Under the pieces are notes generated by a model. That model saw only the letters and a list, made by a program, of their open reading frames with translations, did no database searches and was not told the DNA's origin. From Candidatus Loosdrechtia aerotolerans (GTDB lineage Bacteria > Planctomycetota > Brocadiia > Brocadiales > Brocadiaceae): 64,000 nucleotides of DNA. The position numbers were made by a program, and so were the translations under genes. This document shows, in pieces, positions 44,759 to 54,688 of this stretch (position 1 is the first letter of the stretch; each line of letters begins with the position of its first letter). The stretch lies in NCBI GenBank assembly GCA_021646405.1, contig SOER01000006.1:1-64000 (forward strand), read 5' to 3'.

Positions 44759-46417
44759 CTATTCCGCAATCAACACAGCCCCTTTATCCGCAGATGTTAC
44801 ACATCTTGCATACCGGGCTAATAAACCATGCGTTATCTTTGGCCCGGGAGGTTTCCATTCTGCCCGACGCTTCATGAGGACCTCTTCTGCAACATGTAAA
44901 TCTATTCTCCGGTGAGGAATATCTATAGTTATTTCATCGCCATCCTCTACGAATGCAATAGGTCCGCCTGCCATTGCCTCTGGAGATACATGTCCAATGC
45001 ACGGCCCCTGGGTGCCACCTGAAAAACGTCCATCGGTAATAAGCGCTACAGATTCGTCCAGCCCCATGCCTACAATTGCAGCTGTAGGTGCTAGCATTTC
45101 CCGCATTCCTGGTCCACCACGAGGTCCCTCATACCGTATTACGATTACCGTACCCTTCCCTATTTGGGAACCCATTATGGCCTTCATAGCTGCTTCTTCA
45201 CTATCAAATACCTTCGCCAAACCGGTAAAATTCATCATCTTTTCGGATATAGCGCTCTGCTTTACTACAGACCCGTCCGGCGATAAATTTCCATATAAAA
45301 CAGCAATACCGCCCTCTTTATGATAAGCATTCTCTTTTGAATGGATAATTTCTTCGTCATAAACCTCCGCTGTTTCTGCAATTTCTTTTGTCGTTAAGCC
45401 ACAGACGGTCAGACAATCGTGCAAATTGTCGTGCAGGCGATTCATAACGGCCGGAATACCACCGGCATAGTATAAATCCTCGAGCAAGTATTCTCCACCC
45501 GGCTGTAAACTCGTTATATGAGGAGTCCTTGCGCTGATTGTATCAAATAATTTTAAATCGATCTCAACACCTGCTTCCTTTGCGATAGCGGGAATATGCA
45601 AACAGGTGTTCGTAGAACCACCAAGTGCCATATCAACCATAATGGCATTCTCAAATGCCTTTTGGGTCATGATTTTTCTTGCAGTAATGCCCTTCTTAAC
45701 AAGTTCTACAATCTGTTTTCCACTCTTGTATGCAATTCGTTCCTTCTCGGAGGAAATCGCTAGTGAGGCAGCACATCGCGGAAGTGAAATCCCTAACGCC
45801 TCAGATACACATGCCATCGTATTCGCAGTATAGAGTCCTTGACAAGAACCGGGACCCGGGCATGCATCCATCTCCAGGCAGGATAATTGTTCATCATTAA
45901 TCTCACCTTTTCTCCTTCTCCCTACTGCCTCAAAAGTATCCTTCACCAGGGATAGCCGTTGTTTTCCATGCCGGCCGGAAACCATTGGACCCGCTGTTAC
46001 TACAATTCCCGGTATATCCAGCCTCGCTACACCCATCAACATGCCAGGGGTAATTTTATCGCAGTTTGTCAGCAGTATCAATCCGTCCAGACAGTGGGCA
46101 CTAGCTACACATTCAACGATATCTGCTATAAGATCTCTTGAGGCAAGAGAGTAGTGCATCCCTTTATGCCCCATAGCGATCCCATCGCAAACACCCGGCA
46201 CACCGAAAACAAAACTGATCCCGCCGCCAGCATGGATTCCTTTTTCAATAGCCCTCTCCAGGGCCCGCATATGGATATGACCAGGAATGAGGTCGGTAAA
46301 GCTACTCGCAATTCCAATAAATGGTTTTCCCAAATCCTCTTTACCTAAGCCTGTTGCATAAAGTAAAGCCCGGGCCGGTACACGTTCGAGCCCCTTTGTA
46401 ATGGTATCGCTTCGCAA
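44759..46417 (-). CDS. ilvD: Dihydroxy-acid dehydratase
   Basis: Iron-sulphur enzyme of valine/isoleucine synthesis, 552 residues. Cluster and active-site segments are [33 protein letters not shown] and [19 protein letters not shown]. It stands alone upstream of the tRNA-Gln gene and may be transcribed into it. Confidence 0.95.
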   Translation of the reverse strand: MRSDTITKGLERVPARALLYATGLGKEDLGKPFIGIASSFTDLIPGHIHMRALERAIEKGIHAGGGISFVFGVPGVCDGIAMGHKGMHYSLASRDLIADIVECVASAHCLDGLILLTNCDKITPGMLMGVARLDIPGIVVTAGPMVSGRHGKQRLSLVKDTFEAVGRRRKGEINDEQLSCLEMDACPGPGSCQGLYTANTMACVSEALGISLPRCAASLAISSEKERIAYKSGKQIVELVKKGITARKIMTQKAFENAIMVDMALGGSTNTCLHIPAIAKEAGVEIDLKLFDTISARTPHITSLQPGGEYLLEDLYYAGGIPAVMNRLHDNLHDCLTVCGLTTKEIAETAEVYDEEIIHSKENAYHKEGGIAVLYGNLSPDGSVVKQSAISEKMMNFTGLAKVFDSEEAAMKAIMGSQIGKGTVIVIRYEGPRGGPGMREMLAPTAAIVGMGLDESVALITDGRFSGGTQGPCIGHVSPEAMAGGPIAFVEDGDEITIDIPHRRIDLHVAEEVLMKRRAEWKPPGPKITHGLLARYARCVTSADKGAVLIAE

Positions 46418-46726
46418 AATGTTTACATACCTTTCTCATGTATAGATTACCGTAATTATATACTACTAAGCCTTTTTATTATAGCGAAAAGCTTTCCAAT
46501 GTCAAATTAAAACTCTTCTCTTCTAACCATTGCCGGAATACTTACTGAAATTCTTCTTGACTTTCAGATGGCATTTTGATGAAATGCCGAATAGAGCAAA
46601 TTCAGTTACCTTCCTTGAATTATCTGCATTTTGCCACGATGATTTTCGTCAGCGCATATCTTTATAAAAATTGATGGTGGCAAGCAGTCTCAATACCATG
46701 TCCATTTTCGATTGAAAGGAGTTCCT
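46418..46726. other. Divergent intergenic region
   Basis: About 310 bases between ilvD and the YqaA-like gene, holding promoters for both. GGCATTT-TGATG-AAATGCC (46570-46588) is a small hairpin without a T-run. No riboswitch or leader peptide was recognised. Confidence 0.35.
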
Positions 46727-47356
46727 GTGAGCCCTATAGAACAAACAGAACTTGTCCGGGTGAAAAAGGCAGGTTTACACAGAAGACTGTATGAATGGGT
46801 ATTACATTGGGCGCATACCCCTTATGGAACTATTGCCCTTTTTGCACTTGCATTTTGCGAATCATCCTTTTTCCCGATCCCTCCTGATGTGCTTTTAATG
46901 GCACTTGCATTTTCAATTCCTAAAAAATCTATTAAATACGCAGCTGTCTGTTCTGCAGGTTCTGTTTTGGGCGGTTGTTTTGGTTATTTTATTGGTTATC
47001 AATTTTTCGAATATGTAGGAATACCTATCCTGAATTTTTACGGGATAATGGAACAGTTTCATTTTGTCAGAGAGAAATATCATGCAAATGCATTTGCCGC
47101 TGTCGCTGTCGCTGGATTTACGCCTATTCCTTATAAAGTTTTTACCATTGCAGCAGGTGTTTGCAAAATTAATATGTGGACGTTTATCATGGCATCGGCA
47201 CTGAGCCGCACGGGAAGGTTTTTTATTATAGCAGTACTTGTTTATCTCTATGGGCCAAAAATTAAAAATTTTATCGATAAGTACTTTAATAGTATTTCCA
47301 TTGCCTTTGTCGTGATACTTATCGCAGGTTTCTTCATTGTTAAATTATTTAAATAA
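46727..47356 (+). CDS. YqaA-like VTT-domain membrane protein
   Basis: A 209-residue membrane protein of the DedA/YqaA group. It has ALAFCESSFFPIPPDVLLMAL, FGYFIGYQFFEYVG and GFTPIPYKVFTIAAGV, the paired re-entrant motifs, plus a C-terminal helix. Start GTG 46727 is chosen for its SD AAAGGAG 6 bases upstream. Lies 12 bases before the Memo gene and probably shares its transcript. Confidence 0.85.
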   Translation: MSPIEQTELVRVKKAGLHRRLYEWVLHWAHTPYGTIALFALAFCESSFFPIPPDVLLMALAFSIPKKSIKYAAVCSAGSVLGGCFGYFIGYQFFEYVGIPILNFYGIMEQFHFVREKYHANAFAAVAVAGFTPIPYKVFTIAAGVCKINMWTFIMASALSRTGRFFIIAVLVYLYGPKIKNFIDKYFNSISIAFVVILIAGFFIVKLFK

Positions 47357-47368
47357 GGGAAAATACGT

Positions 47369-48385
47369 ATGGGGCGATTCCTTTTTTTTATTACATTTTT
47401 TGTAATTGTCATATCAAAAACCACATTCACAACCGATATCTTATCGGCTCAAACAAGAAGCGCGACCGTTCAAGTATCTCAACAGGAGGTCTGGGATTCT
47501 CAGGCAGCAGGTCGTTTTTATCCTGGCGATGAAAATGCCCTGAAAGACCAGATACATACTTTCCTTAAGAATGTTACACCACCGTCCCGAAAAGGTAAAC
47601 CAATGGCTATTGTCTCTCCACATTCAGGCTATCAATACTCAGGTCAGGTAGCCGCTTATGGATATAACGCCATCAAGGATCACGATTTTAACAGGGTTAT
47701 TATCCTGTCTGCAAGTCATTTTATGAGTGGCAAGCGATTTCGCGGTGTATCGATTCTTAATGTAAAAGCCGTTAAAACCCCTTTAGGCCTGATTCCTGTA
47801 GATCAGGAAGCATGCAATACCCTGCTGAACACCAGCAGAAATGTAACAAAAAACCTTTCTTCAAGGGAAATAGCGCTCTTTGGATCATATGACGATGCTT
47901 ATCAGGGAGAGCATTCCCTGGAAACACAATTGCCTTTTCTGCAAATGACCCTTGGTGACTTTAAATTGATTCCTATTCTGGTAGGTATACTTATTGGCAA
48001 TGACTTCGACCAAATTGCACACGCCCTTCAACCGTTCATCGATGATAAAACACTTATTGTTGTGAGTTCGGATTTTACTCACTATGGTAATGGATTTGGT
48101 TATGTGCCATTTAAAAATGATGTGGAAAAAAATATTAAACACCTTGATTATGGAGCATTTGAGAAGATACTTTCAAAAGATTTTGAAGGACTAAAAATGT
48201 ACAGAAAAACGACCGGGATAAATGCTTGCGGGATAATCCCCATTGCACTGCTTTTAAAATTGCTCCCTCAGGATGCTCAGGGAGAGGTTTTAAACTACGA
48301 TACTTCTGGTCATAAAATGAAGAATTTTTCCTTCTCTGTAAGTTATGCATCTATTTTATTTACAAAACCAACGGAAACTCAATGA
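47369..48385 (+). CDS. Memo-family protein with signal peptide (AmmeMemoRadiSam B)
   Basis: A 338-residue Memo-like protein. Residues 1-30 form a hydrophobic signal, unusual because most Memo proteins are cytosolic. The Memo domain begins AGRFYPGDENALKDQI, with IVSPHSGYQYSG, ILSASHF and SSDFTHYG, matching the His/Asp/Cys-lined pocket of copper-binding dioxygenase-like Memo proteins. The stop overlaps the next ATG (ATGA). Confidence 0.85.
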   Translation: MGRFLFFITFFVIVISKTTFTTDILSAQTRSATVQVSQQEVWDSQAAGRFYPGDENALKDQIHTFLKNVTPPSRKGKPMAIVSPHSGYQYSGQVAAYGYNAIKDHDFNRVIILSASHFMSGKRFRGVSILNVKAVKTPLGLIPVDQEACNTLLNTSRNVTKNLSSREIALFGSYDDAYQGEHSLETQLPFLQMTLGDFKLIPILVGILIGNDFDQIAHALQPFIDDKTLIVVSSDFTHYGNGFGYVPFKNDVEKNIKHLDYGAFEKILSKDFEGLKMYRKTTGINACGIIPIALLLKLLPQDAQGEVLNYDTSGHKMKNFSFSVSYASILFTKPTETQ

Positions 48386-48957
48386 GGCAACTCTCTCCCT
48401 TGGATAAACAAGCAAAAAAAATCCTCCTGGATATTGCCCGAAAGAGTGTTGAGGCAGCCGTAAAACAAAAACCCATTCCGGATATTTCTTGCAATCATCC
48501 GGACCTCCAGGGAAGACAGGGGGTTTTTGTCACCCTGAAAATACAGGGAAACCTCCGCGGTTGCATCGGTAGCTTTGTGTCTGATATACCACTTTACCAA
48601 TTGGTATATGATATGGCCGTCTCGTCGGCAATGGACGACTTTCGGTTTGAATGCAATCGTATTAAATCTTCGGATCTGAAAGACCTGGAGATAGAGATCT
48701 CTGTACTATCAGAACTAAGACCAATTAATGATCCCCTGGATTTTGAACTTGGCAAGCACGGTGTGTTCATAAAAAAAGATTTTCAGACAGGATGCTTCTT
48801 ACCACAGGTTGCATTAGAAACCGGATGGAGCAAAGAAGAGTTCCTTTCTTACTGCTGTTCAAACAAAACAAATTTATCTCCCAATGCCTGGAAAACCGGA
48901 GATATAGAAATATTTGTTTTCACCGTGGAAATTATCAATGAAAAAGATGTCACATAG
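48382..48957 (+). CDS. AMMECR1-domain protein (AmmeMemoRadiSam A)
   Basis: A 191-residue AMMECR1 protein with GVFVTLKIQGNLRGCIGSF near residues 54-72 and the LEIEISVLSELRPI segment. It has no signal peptide. Translation is coupled to the Memo gene (ATGA). The third partner, the AmmeMemoRadiSam radical SAM protein, is not adjacent. The biochemical role of the family is unsettled. Confidence 0.9.
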   Translation: MRQLSPLDKQAKKILLDIARKSVEAAVKQKPIPDISCNHPDLQGRQGVFVTLKIQGNLRGCIGSFVSDIPLYQLVYDMAVSSAMDDFRFECNRIKSSDLKDLEIEISVLSELRPINDPLDFELGKHGVFIKKDFQTGCFLPQVALETGWSKEEFLSYCCSNKTNLSPNAWKTGDIEIFVFTVEIINEKDVT

Positions 48958-48976
48958 TTTTTCAGAGAAATACTCA

Positions 48977-49138
48977 TTATTTACTTCTGTTTTCAAGAAC
49001 ACGCCCTAAAAAAAACACCGTCACGCCAATGAATAACATAAGGACCTCCATTTTCATAGAATCTTTTACGATTCCGAAATACAGGGCGTATAACGCTGTA
49101 ATCATGCCAATGATCTGAATAATTCTACCAAAACTCAT
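48977..49138 (-). CDS. Small two-helix membrane protein
   Basis: About 53 residues from ATG 49138 (SD GAGAGGG): two hydrophobic helices, IIQIIGMITALYALYFGI and MLFIGVTVFFLGRVL, with a short basic tail. No family recognised. It lies 17 bases beyond trpE on the same... opposite-facing convergent side of AMMECR1, probably the last gene of the trpE transcript. Confidence 0.6.
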   Translation of the reverse strand: MSFGRIIQIIGMITALYALYFGIVKDSMKMEVLMLFIGVTVFFLGRVLENRSK

Positions 49139-49188
49139 CCGTTTTACCCTCTCATAGAAAACAGGTCGCATTTATAAAAAGACTCACG

Positions 49189-50685
49189 TTATAATCGGTT
49201 CATTTTTTCTGCAAGCCCTATTGCTTTTAACAGGCCTTTCGCCTTGCTTAATGTTTCTTCGTACTCCCGTTCCGGAATAGAATCCGCTACAATGCCGGCA
49301 CCAGCCTGGATATAAGCATTATTGCCTTTCAGGATAACCGTGCGAATCGTTATACAGGTATTTATATTCCCAAAAAAATCAAAATAACCTACTGCTCCCC
49401 CATACGGACCACGTTTCGTCGGTTCAATCTCATCAATGATTTCCATTGCCCGTATTTTCGGAGCACCAGATAAAGTACCAGCAGGCAGGCATGCCCTGAG
49501 CGAGTCAAATGCGTTTTTATCATTCTGTAATTCACCGCATACGCTGGAAGTTATATGCATTACATGGGAATATCTTTCAATTATCATCTTTTCATCGATA
49601 CGAACACTTCCATACTGCGATACCCTTCCCACATCATTCCTTCCCAAATCTAACAGCATGATGTGTTCGGCGCGCTCTTTTGGATCAGCAATAAGTTCTT
49701 TTTCAAATAATGCGTCCTCTTCAACATCTTTTCCCCTTTTTCTTGTACCTGCAATAGGTCTTACCGTAATCTTTCGGTTTTCTACCTTCACCATGACTTC
49801 AGGAGAAGACCCAATAAGTTTCAGATCTCCCATTTTCAGGTAAAACATATACGGAGACGGATTAATTATCCGCAGGACCCGATAGATGTTAAAGGGGTCT
49901 GCATGCGTTTTTGTTTGCAGGCGTTGTGAAATGACAACTTGAAATATATCACCGGCACAAATATATTCTTTACAACGATCTACTGCCTGAAGAAAATTAG
50001 TTTTCTGGAAATTCGAGGTAAACGAAATATCGTTTTCTTCTCCCGGTGTAATGTCATCGCTGAGGGACATAACCGGTGTCCGCAATTTTTCTATAATACG
50101 GTCTATTCTCTGTAAAGAATCAAGATACACATTTTCTAAAGAGTCCCCAATAATCTTTGCTGCACATACCACTGTAATGGTTTTTGTTACATGATCAAAG
50201 ATAATCGTAGAATCATAAAACAGCACATGAATATCCGGAAGTGCGAGATCATCGTGTGGAATTTGTGGTAATCGCTCGAAAAACCGTATGCTATCATAGC
50301 CAATGTAACCAACGACACAGCTAAAGAATGTTGGCAGGCCATTCACCTGTACCGGGGTAAAGGCATTCAATTCATTATGCAAAACCTCCAGAGGATCTGC
50401 AGCATACAGTATTTTACCATGAGAGACACCCCGTTTTATCTCAACACGGTTACCAAAGGCAGTAAATTCCATGAATGGATGAGAACCTAGGAGGGAATAT
50501 CGGGCAATCTTTTCCCCGCCGGTGGCACTCTCAAGTAAAAATGCGTGTTCCGAATCAGCAATCTTCTGGAAGGCGGAAACAGGAGTGAGGGTATCTGCAA
50601 ACAGCTGTCGATAAACCGGTATAAGATTACCTTTTGCAGCTAACTGTTTGAATTCATCGAACGTTGGATAGCAACTCGTATTCAT
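49189..50685 (-). CDS. trpE: Anthranilate synthase component I
   Basis: Converts chorismate to anthranilate for tryptophan; about 498 residues. The N-terminus has the LLESATGGEKIARYSLLG feedback-region motif, and the chorismate-binding core has SPSPYMFYL-type SPSPEVMV, IAGTRKRG, HIMLLDLGRNDVGRV and LSGAPKIRAMEIID. ATG 50685 is preferred because the upstream codons to 50790 run into a terminator hairpin. No trpG/trpD neighbour. Confidence 0.93.
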   Translation of the reverse strand: MNTSCYPTFDEFKQLAAKGNLIPVYRQLFADTLTPVSAFQKIADSEHAFLLESATGGEKIARYSLLGSHPFMEFTAFGNRVEIKRGVSHGKILYAADPLEVLHNELNAFTPVQVNGLPTFFSCVVGYIGYDSIRFFERLPQIPHDDLALPDIHVLFYDSTIIFDHVTKTITVVCAAKIIGDSLENVYLDSLQRIDRIIEKLRTPVMSLSDDITPGEENDISFTSNFQKTNFLQAVDRCKEYICAGDIFQVVISQRLQTKTHADPFNIYRVLRIINPSPYMFYLKMGDLKLIGSSPEVMVKVENRKITVRPIAGTRKRGKDVEEDALFEKELIADPKERAEHIMLLDLGRNDVGRVSQYGSVRIDEKMIIERYSHVMHITSSVCGELQNDKNAFDSLRACLPAGTLSGAPKIRAMEIIDEIEPTKRGPYGGAVGYFDFFGNINTCITIRTVILKGNNAYIQAGAGIVADSIPEREYEETLSKAKGLLKAIGLAEKMNRL

Positions 50686-50733
50686 GCAACCCGTCAATGC
50701 ATTACCTATTACCGAGAGGTATTTCAAAAACTT

Positions 50734-50763
50734 TATATATATACAGAGTAAATTGTCTTTCAA
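50734..50763 (-). promoter_or_regulatory. Possible trpE promoter inside a terminator tail
   Basis: The minus strand reads TTGAAA (50763-50758), an 18-base spacer and TATATA (50739-50734), about 50 bases upstream of the trpE start. The -35 overlaps the T-run of the porin terminator. Confidence 0.4.
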
Positions 50764-50794
50764 AAAAAATGGGTGTTGCCTAAGCAACACCCAT
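50761..50794 (-). terminator. Intrinsic terminator after the porin gene
   Basis: ATGGGTGTTGC (50769-50779) and GCAACACCCAT (50784-50794) form a perfect 11-base stem with a CTAA loop. On the minus strand eight T follow (50769-50762). It ends the porin transcript before trpE. Confidence 0.9.
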
Positions 50795-50857
50795 TATACT
50801 GAATAAAAAACCACAACGCAATTACTACCATAACAAAAAATACGTCAACACTTAAAA

Positions 50858-52528
50858 TTAAAAGGTAACGGTAGTCTGTATATATCCCCAGTGGGTATCA
50901 AAATCTTCAAAACCGCCGCCACCGGCGCTGGTAATCCAATCCTCAGAATTGAAGAAGGAATATCCTGCAAGGAGCTTTACATTCCTGTATAAATCATAAC
51001 TTATTGTCAGATCTATTTCTTGTGCAAGATTATCATCGTTTGTTGTAAAACCACCGGCCGGACGACCTGCAGCTAAAAGTCCTGAAGCAAAGTACCAGCC
51101 GTCCTCTTCTTCATCCAGCAAGAAGTAATGATAATCAAACTGCACGGTAAGTTTGCTCGTAGGCACAACCTTTATGTTGGCTCTGAAGTCATGCATGTTT
51201 CTCCACCCAACCAGATCAATAAAACCGTAGTTGCCCTGCCAGTGGTTGGTTGGATAAAGATTATCAAAGGTCTCATGAGTACTATCATCTACATCGCTGT
51301 CACCCGATGCAAAATCGTATTCAAACCCAAAACGAGGTGTCCATGGCATCTCTCTCATGGTATAACCAACCCTACCGGCAAACGCCCATGCCCGGTGAGT
51401 CTGATCGCCATAATCACCAAACTGACCATGGGCCTCCAGTGTATAGTCTATTGCCTCGAAATTAGGCACCTTACCATCGAGCCGCGCTCCAATATCATGA
51501 ACAACAACATTTCCATCGCCTGCAACAGCAAAACCATCGATAGTGGCGCTATTAACGTTGTTATCCTGATCATTCTTTTGAATGTACATAAGTTCTAAGA
51601 GAGCGCCAGGTAAAAGCTTTTTAAATCCCAACATGGCGGCATAGATACTCTCATCTGAGTTCCCGTCGTTATCCTCAGTCGCGTTAAGAAAACCATCCTC
51701 ATCAACAGTTACAGCAAATACCTCTGCGTGAATGGCATCGGTATCCCACATAAATCTGCCGCCATCAAAAACTCGACCAAGATTTGACCATACGAAATTA
51801 CCAATAACCCTATGATCGCCCCATATGATCTCCTGACGTCCAACTCTTACAGTTAATGGTAGGTCAAAAAGGTTTCTTACATCAAAGTAACCCTGGTGGA
51901 TATCCATACGATTGTTTGCACTATCATCAGTAAAACCTACTGTCGTACCTTCCCCACCAAAAACCCTTGCATCTTGTAATTGAATAAATATCCTCAAATG
52001 CTCATTTACATCACCGTCGGCCCAGAGCCTTGTCTGATTTAATACATACTCAGCATCTGTACCAGCTGCTGGTCCTCTTGCTGTAGAGCTAGCACCAGCA
52101 ATCATAGGGTCTATCGCATTATAAAACCCGTTCGCATACTCGGCCCTTGTCCTGATCTGCGCACCCAGTTTTACCCGTTTCGCGAATTCCGAGTATACAT
52201 TTCCGGTAAGGTCTTCTGCCTTTATTGTTGGTTCGGCCTGGGCAGCGGTTCTCAGTTCTTCCTTGAGTGTACTCACTTCATTTTTTAACGCCTCAACATC
52301 CTCTCTCGTTTGTGTATCAGGTGTTGCTGCAGCAGCTGCGAGCTTCTCCTGTTTAACCGTTTCAATCTGCTCAGTTAAATTTAGCACGGCTGCCTTTAAA
52401 GCGTTTAACTCCTTTTCCATCTCTTCTATCGACTTCCCTTCTGCCCCAAAAGTCAGGGAACAGATAGCAACGCAGAAGACGGCAGCTGAAAAACTGCCAA
52501 TCATTGTCTTCCACCAAGCATTTTTCAT
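50858..52528 (-). CDS. Alginate-export-type outer-membrane porin
   Basis: A 556-residue outer-membrane protein. Signal peptide 1-29 (ending TFGAEG), a trimerising coiled coil about 31-95 (EEMEKELNALKAAVLNL), then a beta-barrel of the alginate-export type: LGAQIRTRAEYANGF, TRLWADGDVNEHLRIFIQLQDAR, VRVGRQEIIWGDHRVIG and the final aromatic strand GYIQTTVTF. Strong SD (GGGAGG) and terminator suggest high expression. The substrate is unknown; a general diffusion channel is likely. Confidence 0.85.
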   Translation of the reverse strand: MKNAWWKTMIGSFSAAVFCVAICSLTFGAEGKSIEEMEKELNALKAAVLNLTEQIETVKQEKLAAAAATPDTQTREDVEALKNEVSTLKEELRTAAQAEPTIKAEDLTGNVYSEFAKRVKLGAQIRTRAEYANGFYNAIDPMIAGASSTARGPAAGTDAEYVLNQTRLWADGDVNEHLRIFIQLQDARVFGGEGTTVGFTDDSANNRMDIHQGYFDVRNLFDLPLTVRVGRQEIIWGDHRVIGNFVWSNLGRVFDGGRFMWDTDAIHAEVFAVTVDEDGFLNATEDNDGNSDESIYAAMLGFKKLLPGALLELMYIQKNDQDNNVNSATIDGFAVAGDGNVVVHDIGARLDGKVPNFEAIDYTLEAHGQFGDYGDQTHRAWAFAGRVGYTMREMPWTPRFGFEYDFASGDSDVDDSTHETFDNLYPTNHWQGNYGFIDLVGWRNMHDFRANIKVVPTSKLTVQFDYHYFLLDEEEDGWYFASGLLAAGRPAGGFTTNDDNLAQEIDLTISYDLYRNVKLLAGYSFFNSEDWITSAGGGGFEDFDTHWGYIQTTVTF

Positions 52529-53347
52529 TATTTTTCCTCCCTTTCAAAAAATTTGTCAAACCCCAATTTCTATTTATCTACCATAATGAAAAACGAATAT
52601 CACCTCACTATATTAAGTTTTAGATTAGCCGCCTCCTTTCTCCTTTTCGATATGTTACATCCACCCCAGACAATCCATCCACCGTTACGAAAAACAAAGG
52701 GGAATCGATATTCTATTTTTAAATTACAAAAGAATCAAGTAATCTTTCATAAATATACGCCTTCTTAAATAGTATTAACATTAGCATGCTCATAAAATAT
52801 GTTATTATGTCTTACAACAATGCAGTGTTTATAACAGAATACGGAACAAATTTTATTCCAAAAAATATTTTTATCATTAAAAGCCGTCTTAGTACTGAAA
52901 TAATTGAGAGTTAACACAAATATAGGGAAAAAAGTATTTACCTTTCAGAGGGTGAAATGTTACAGCCCTAATATTTCATAATGAAAGATTTTTTGCAATC
53001 TGAAGAAATAATTCTTATTAAAAAGGCAGAACAACCTTAAAACGAACAAGTAATTATTCTTGGAACATTATGGGATTGATATAGTGTTATACAATTTATA
53101 TATATTAAATAAATGAATTATTGTTAATCTGAAGTATTTTCCCGTTGTGTTTTTTATATGTGTGGTTTCATTTCTTGTTAACTACAGTTAACATTATTTC
53201 GTTAATTTAGGATAATTATTAATTTTCTGTTGACTAATTATGACATGCCTTTATAATTTGCTTGATCCATAATCATTTGCCGATAACAAAATATGCTGAA
53301 GCAACGATATAGAATAATTTACTTTATCTCATAACAAAAGGGTCGTT
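52529..53347. other. Long intergenic region
   Basis: About 820 AT-rich bases between the divergent porin and SPFH genes. A clear sigma70-type promoter for the SPFH gene lies at 53230-53257. No RNA gene or ORF of interest was found in the remainder; it may hold porin control sites. Confidence 0.4.
53230..53257 (+). promoter_or_regulatory. Sigma70-type promoter for the SPFH genes
   Basis: TTGACT (53230-53235), 16 bases, then a consensus TATAAT (53252-53257). It points towards the SPFH gene starting at 53348, giving a leader of about 85 bases. Confidence 0.65.
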
Positions 53348-54532
53348 ATGGACAAACATTTTAAGCCAAAAAATAAATTCCACCGCCTTTATCGAAACAT
53401 AATCGTGGCGGTTATTGCACTGTTCATAATTGCAGGGGGGATATACGGCGGCAGGGAACTCAGCTGGAAAGAGATCGCAGCAGATGAAGTTGCTGTAGTT
53501 ATCAATAATCTTACCGGAAACATAAAACTGGTTAATCGGGCAGGTGCTATACTATACTATCCTTTTATTCAGGATATTTACATACTCGATAAACGTGAAC
53601 AGATATTAAAGATGACTGCTGCAGAAATAGACGAAAGGCACCCACAGGGCAATCCGCTCATTATTAAAACGATTGATGGTGGAGATGTAATACTGGATCT
53701 GCAGATACAATATTTTTTAAACCCTGAATATGCGATGTATATTGTACAGAATACAGGGACGGGAGATGTTTATAAGAGGAAATGGTTATATGACTACTCC
53801 CGCACTATATGTTATTACAATTATGGAGAATTAACCCTGGGTGAATTTCCTATTGCGTCAAAACGTGACGAAAAGGCGCAGCAGGCGAAAGAAGAGATCA
53901 ACGAAATGCTAGATCCACACGGTTTTTACGTCACTTCAATAAACCTTACCGATTATCGCTATTACCGGGAATATGCCGAGAAAATTCAGGAACGAAGGCT
54001 GGCTGATAAAGAGGTTGAGGAGCAAAAGACAAGGGCTAGTGCAGCCCGGGAGAATCAGCGAAGGGTGATTGTAGAAGAGACAAAAAAACTGGAGGTGGCT
54101 GTAGCACGGTTTCAAGGAGAAGTTGATAAACGAATCATGGATGCAAGGGGTGCTGCAGAAGCAAAAAGGCAAGACGGAGATGCATATTTAATCCAAAAAA
54201 AGCTTGAGGGTGATGCTGAATACGAAAGGCTTGCAAGGCAGGCAGAGGCAGTCCTCGCGACAGTAAAATCAGAGGCATTTGGAATTAGGGCGTTGCGTGA
54301 AGCGTTAGAGGGAGACGGGGGAAGAAACCTGGTACGACTTGAGTACGCAAAACGCTTAAAGCAGGCAATAATCAGAAGCCAGCCTATTATCAGACAAGGT
54401 ATAGAGACACCGCAAAGTATACAAAGGTTTAAATATATTGAGGATGCACCAAAAATTGACTATATGTTCCCGGAACCGCCCGATGCAGCACTGGTTAGTC
54501 CATTGAAACCTGGCCCGGATAAGTCGCCTTAA
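53348..54532 (+). CDS. SPFH/band-7 membrane protein 1
   Basis: A 394-residue prohibitin/stomatin-like protein. It has one N-terminal membrane helix (about 17-37), a band-7 domain (about 45-215: ADEVAVVINNLTGNIKLV, IKTIDGGDVILDLQIQYFL), and a long Ala/Glu/Lys/Arg-rich coiled coil (about 215-330). Such proteins form ring scaffolds on membranes and regulate proteases or membrane domains. It is paired with a second SPFH gene 156 bases downstream, like HflK/HflC. Confidence 0.85.
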   Translation: MDKHFKPKNKFHRLYRNIIVAVIALFIIAGGIYGGRELSWKEIAADEVAVVINNLTGNIKLVNRAGAILYYPFIQDIYILDKREQILKMTAAEIDERHPQGNPLIIKTIDGGDVILDLQIQYFLNPEYAMYIVQNTGTGDVYKRKWLYDYSRTICYYNYGELTLGEFPIASKRDEKAQQAKEEINEMLDPHGFYVTSINLTDYRYYREYAEKIQERRLADKEVEEQKTRASAARENQRRVIVEETKKLEVAVARFQGEVDKRIMDARGAAEAKRQDGDAYLIQKKLEGDAEYERLARQAEAVLATVKSEAFGIRALREALEGDGGRNLVRLEYAKRLKQAIIRSQPIIRQGIETPQSIQRFKYIEDAPKIDYMFPEPPDAALVSPLKPGPDKSP

Positions 54533-54688
54533 TACAAATAATGCACAGTAGCGGATGTGTGGAGGTGAAAGAGCACAAGAGGGATGTAGGTTCTTATAGT
54601 TTGTCTTGCTCTACACTATGTATACCATCCTGTTTCGAATGTTTTCAAGTACATTAGAAAGTTTTAACTTGTTAGGTAAGAGGGGAAA

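Noticed and set aside
46570-46588. Hairpin GGCATTT-TGATG-AAATGCC considered as a terminator or riboswitch part
   Set aside because: Short stem, no T-run and no conserved riboswitch core around it.
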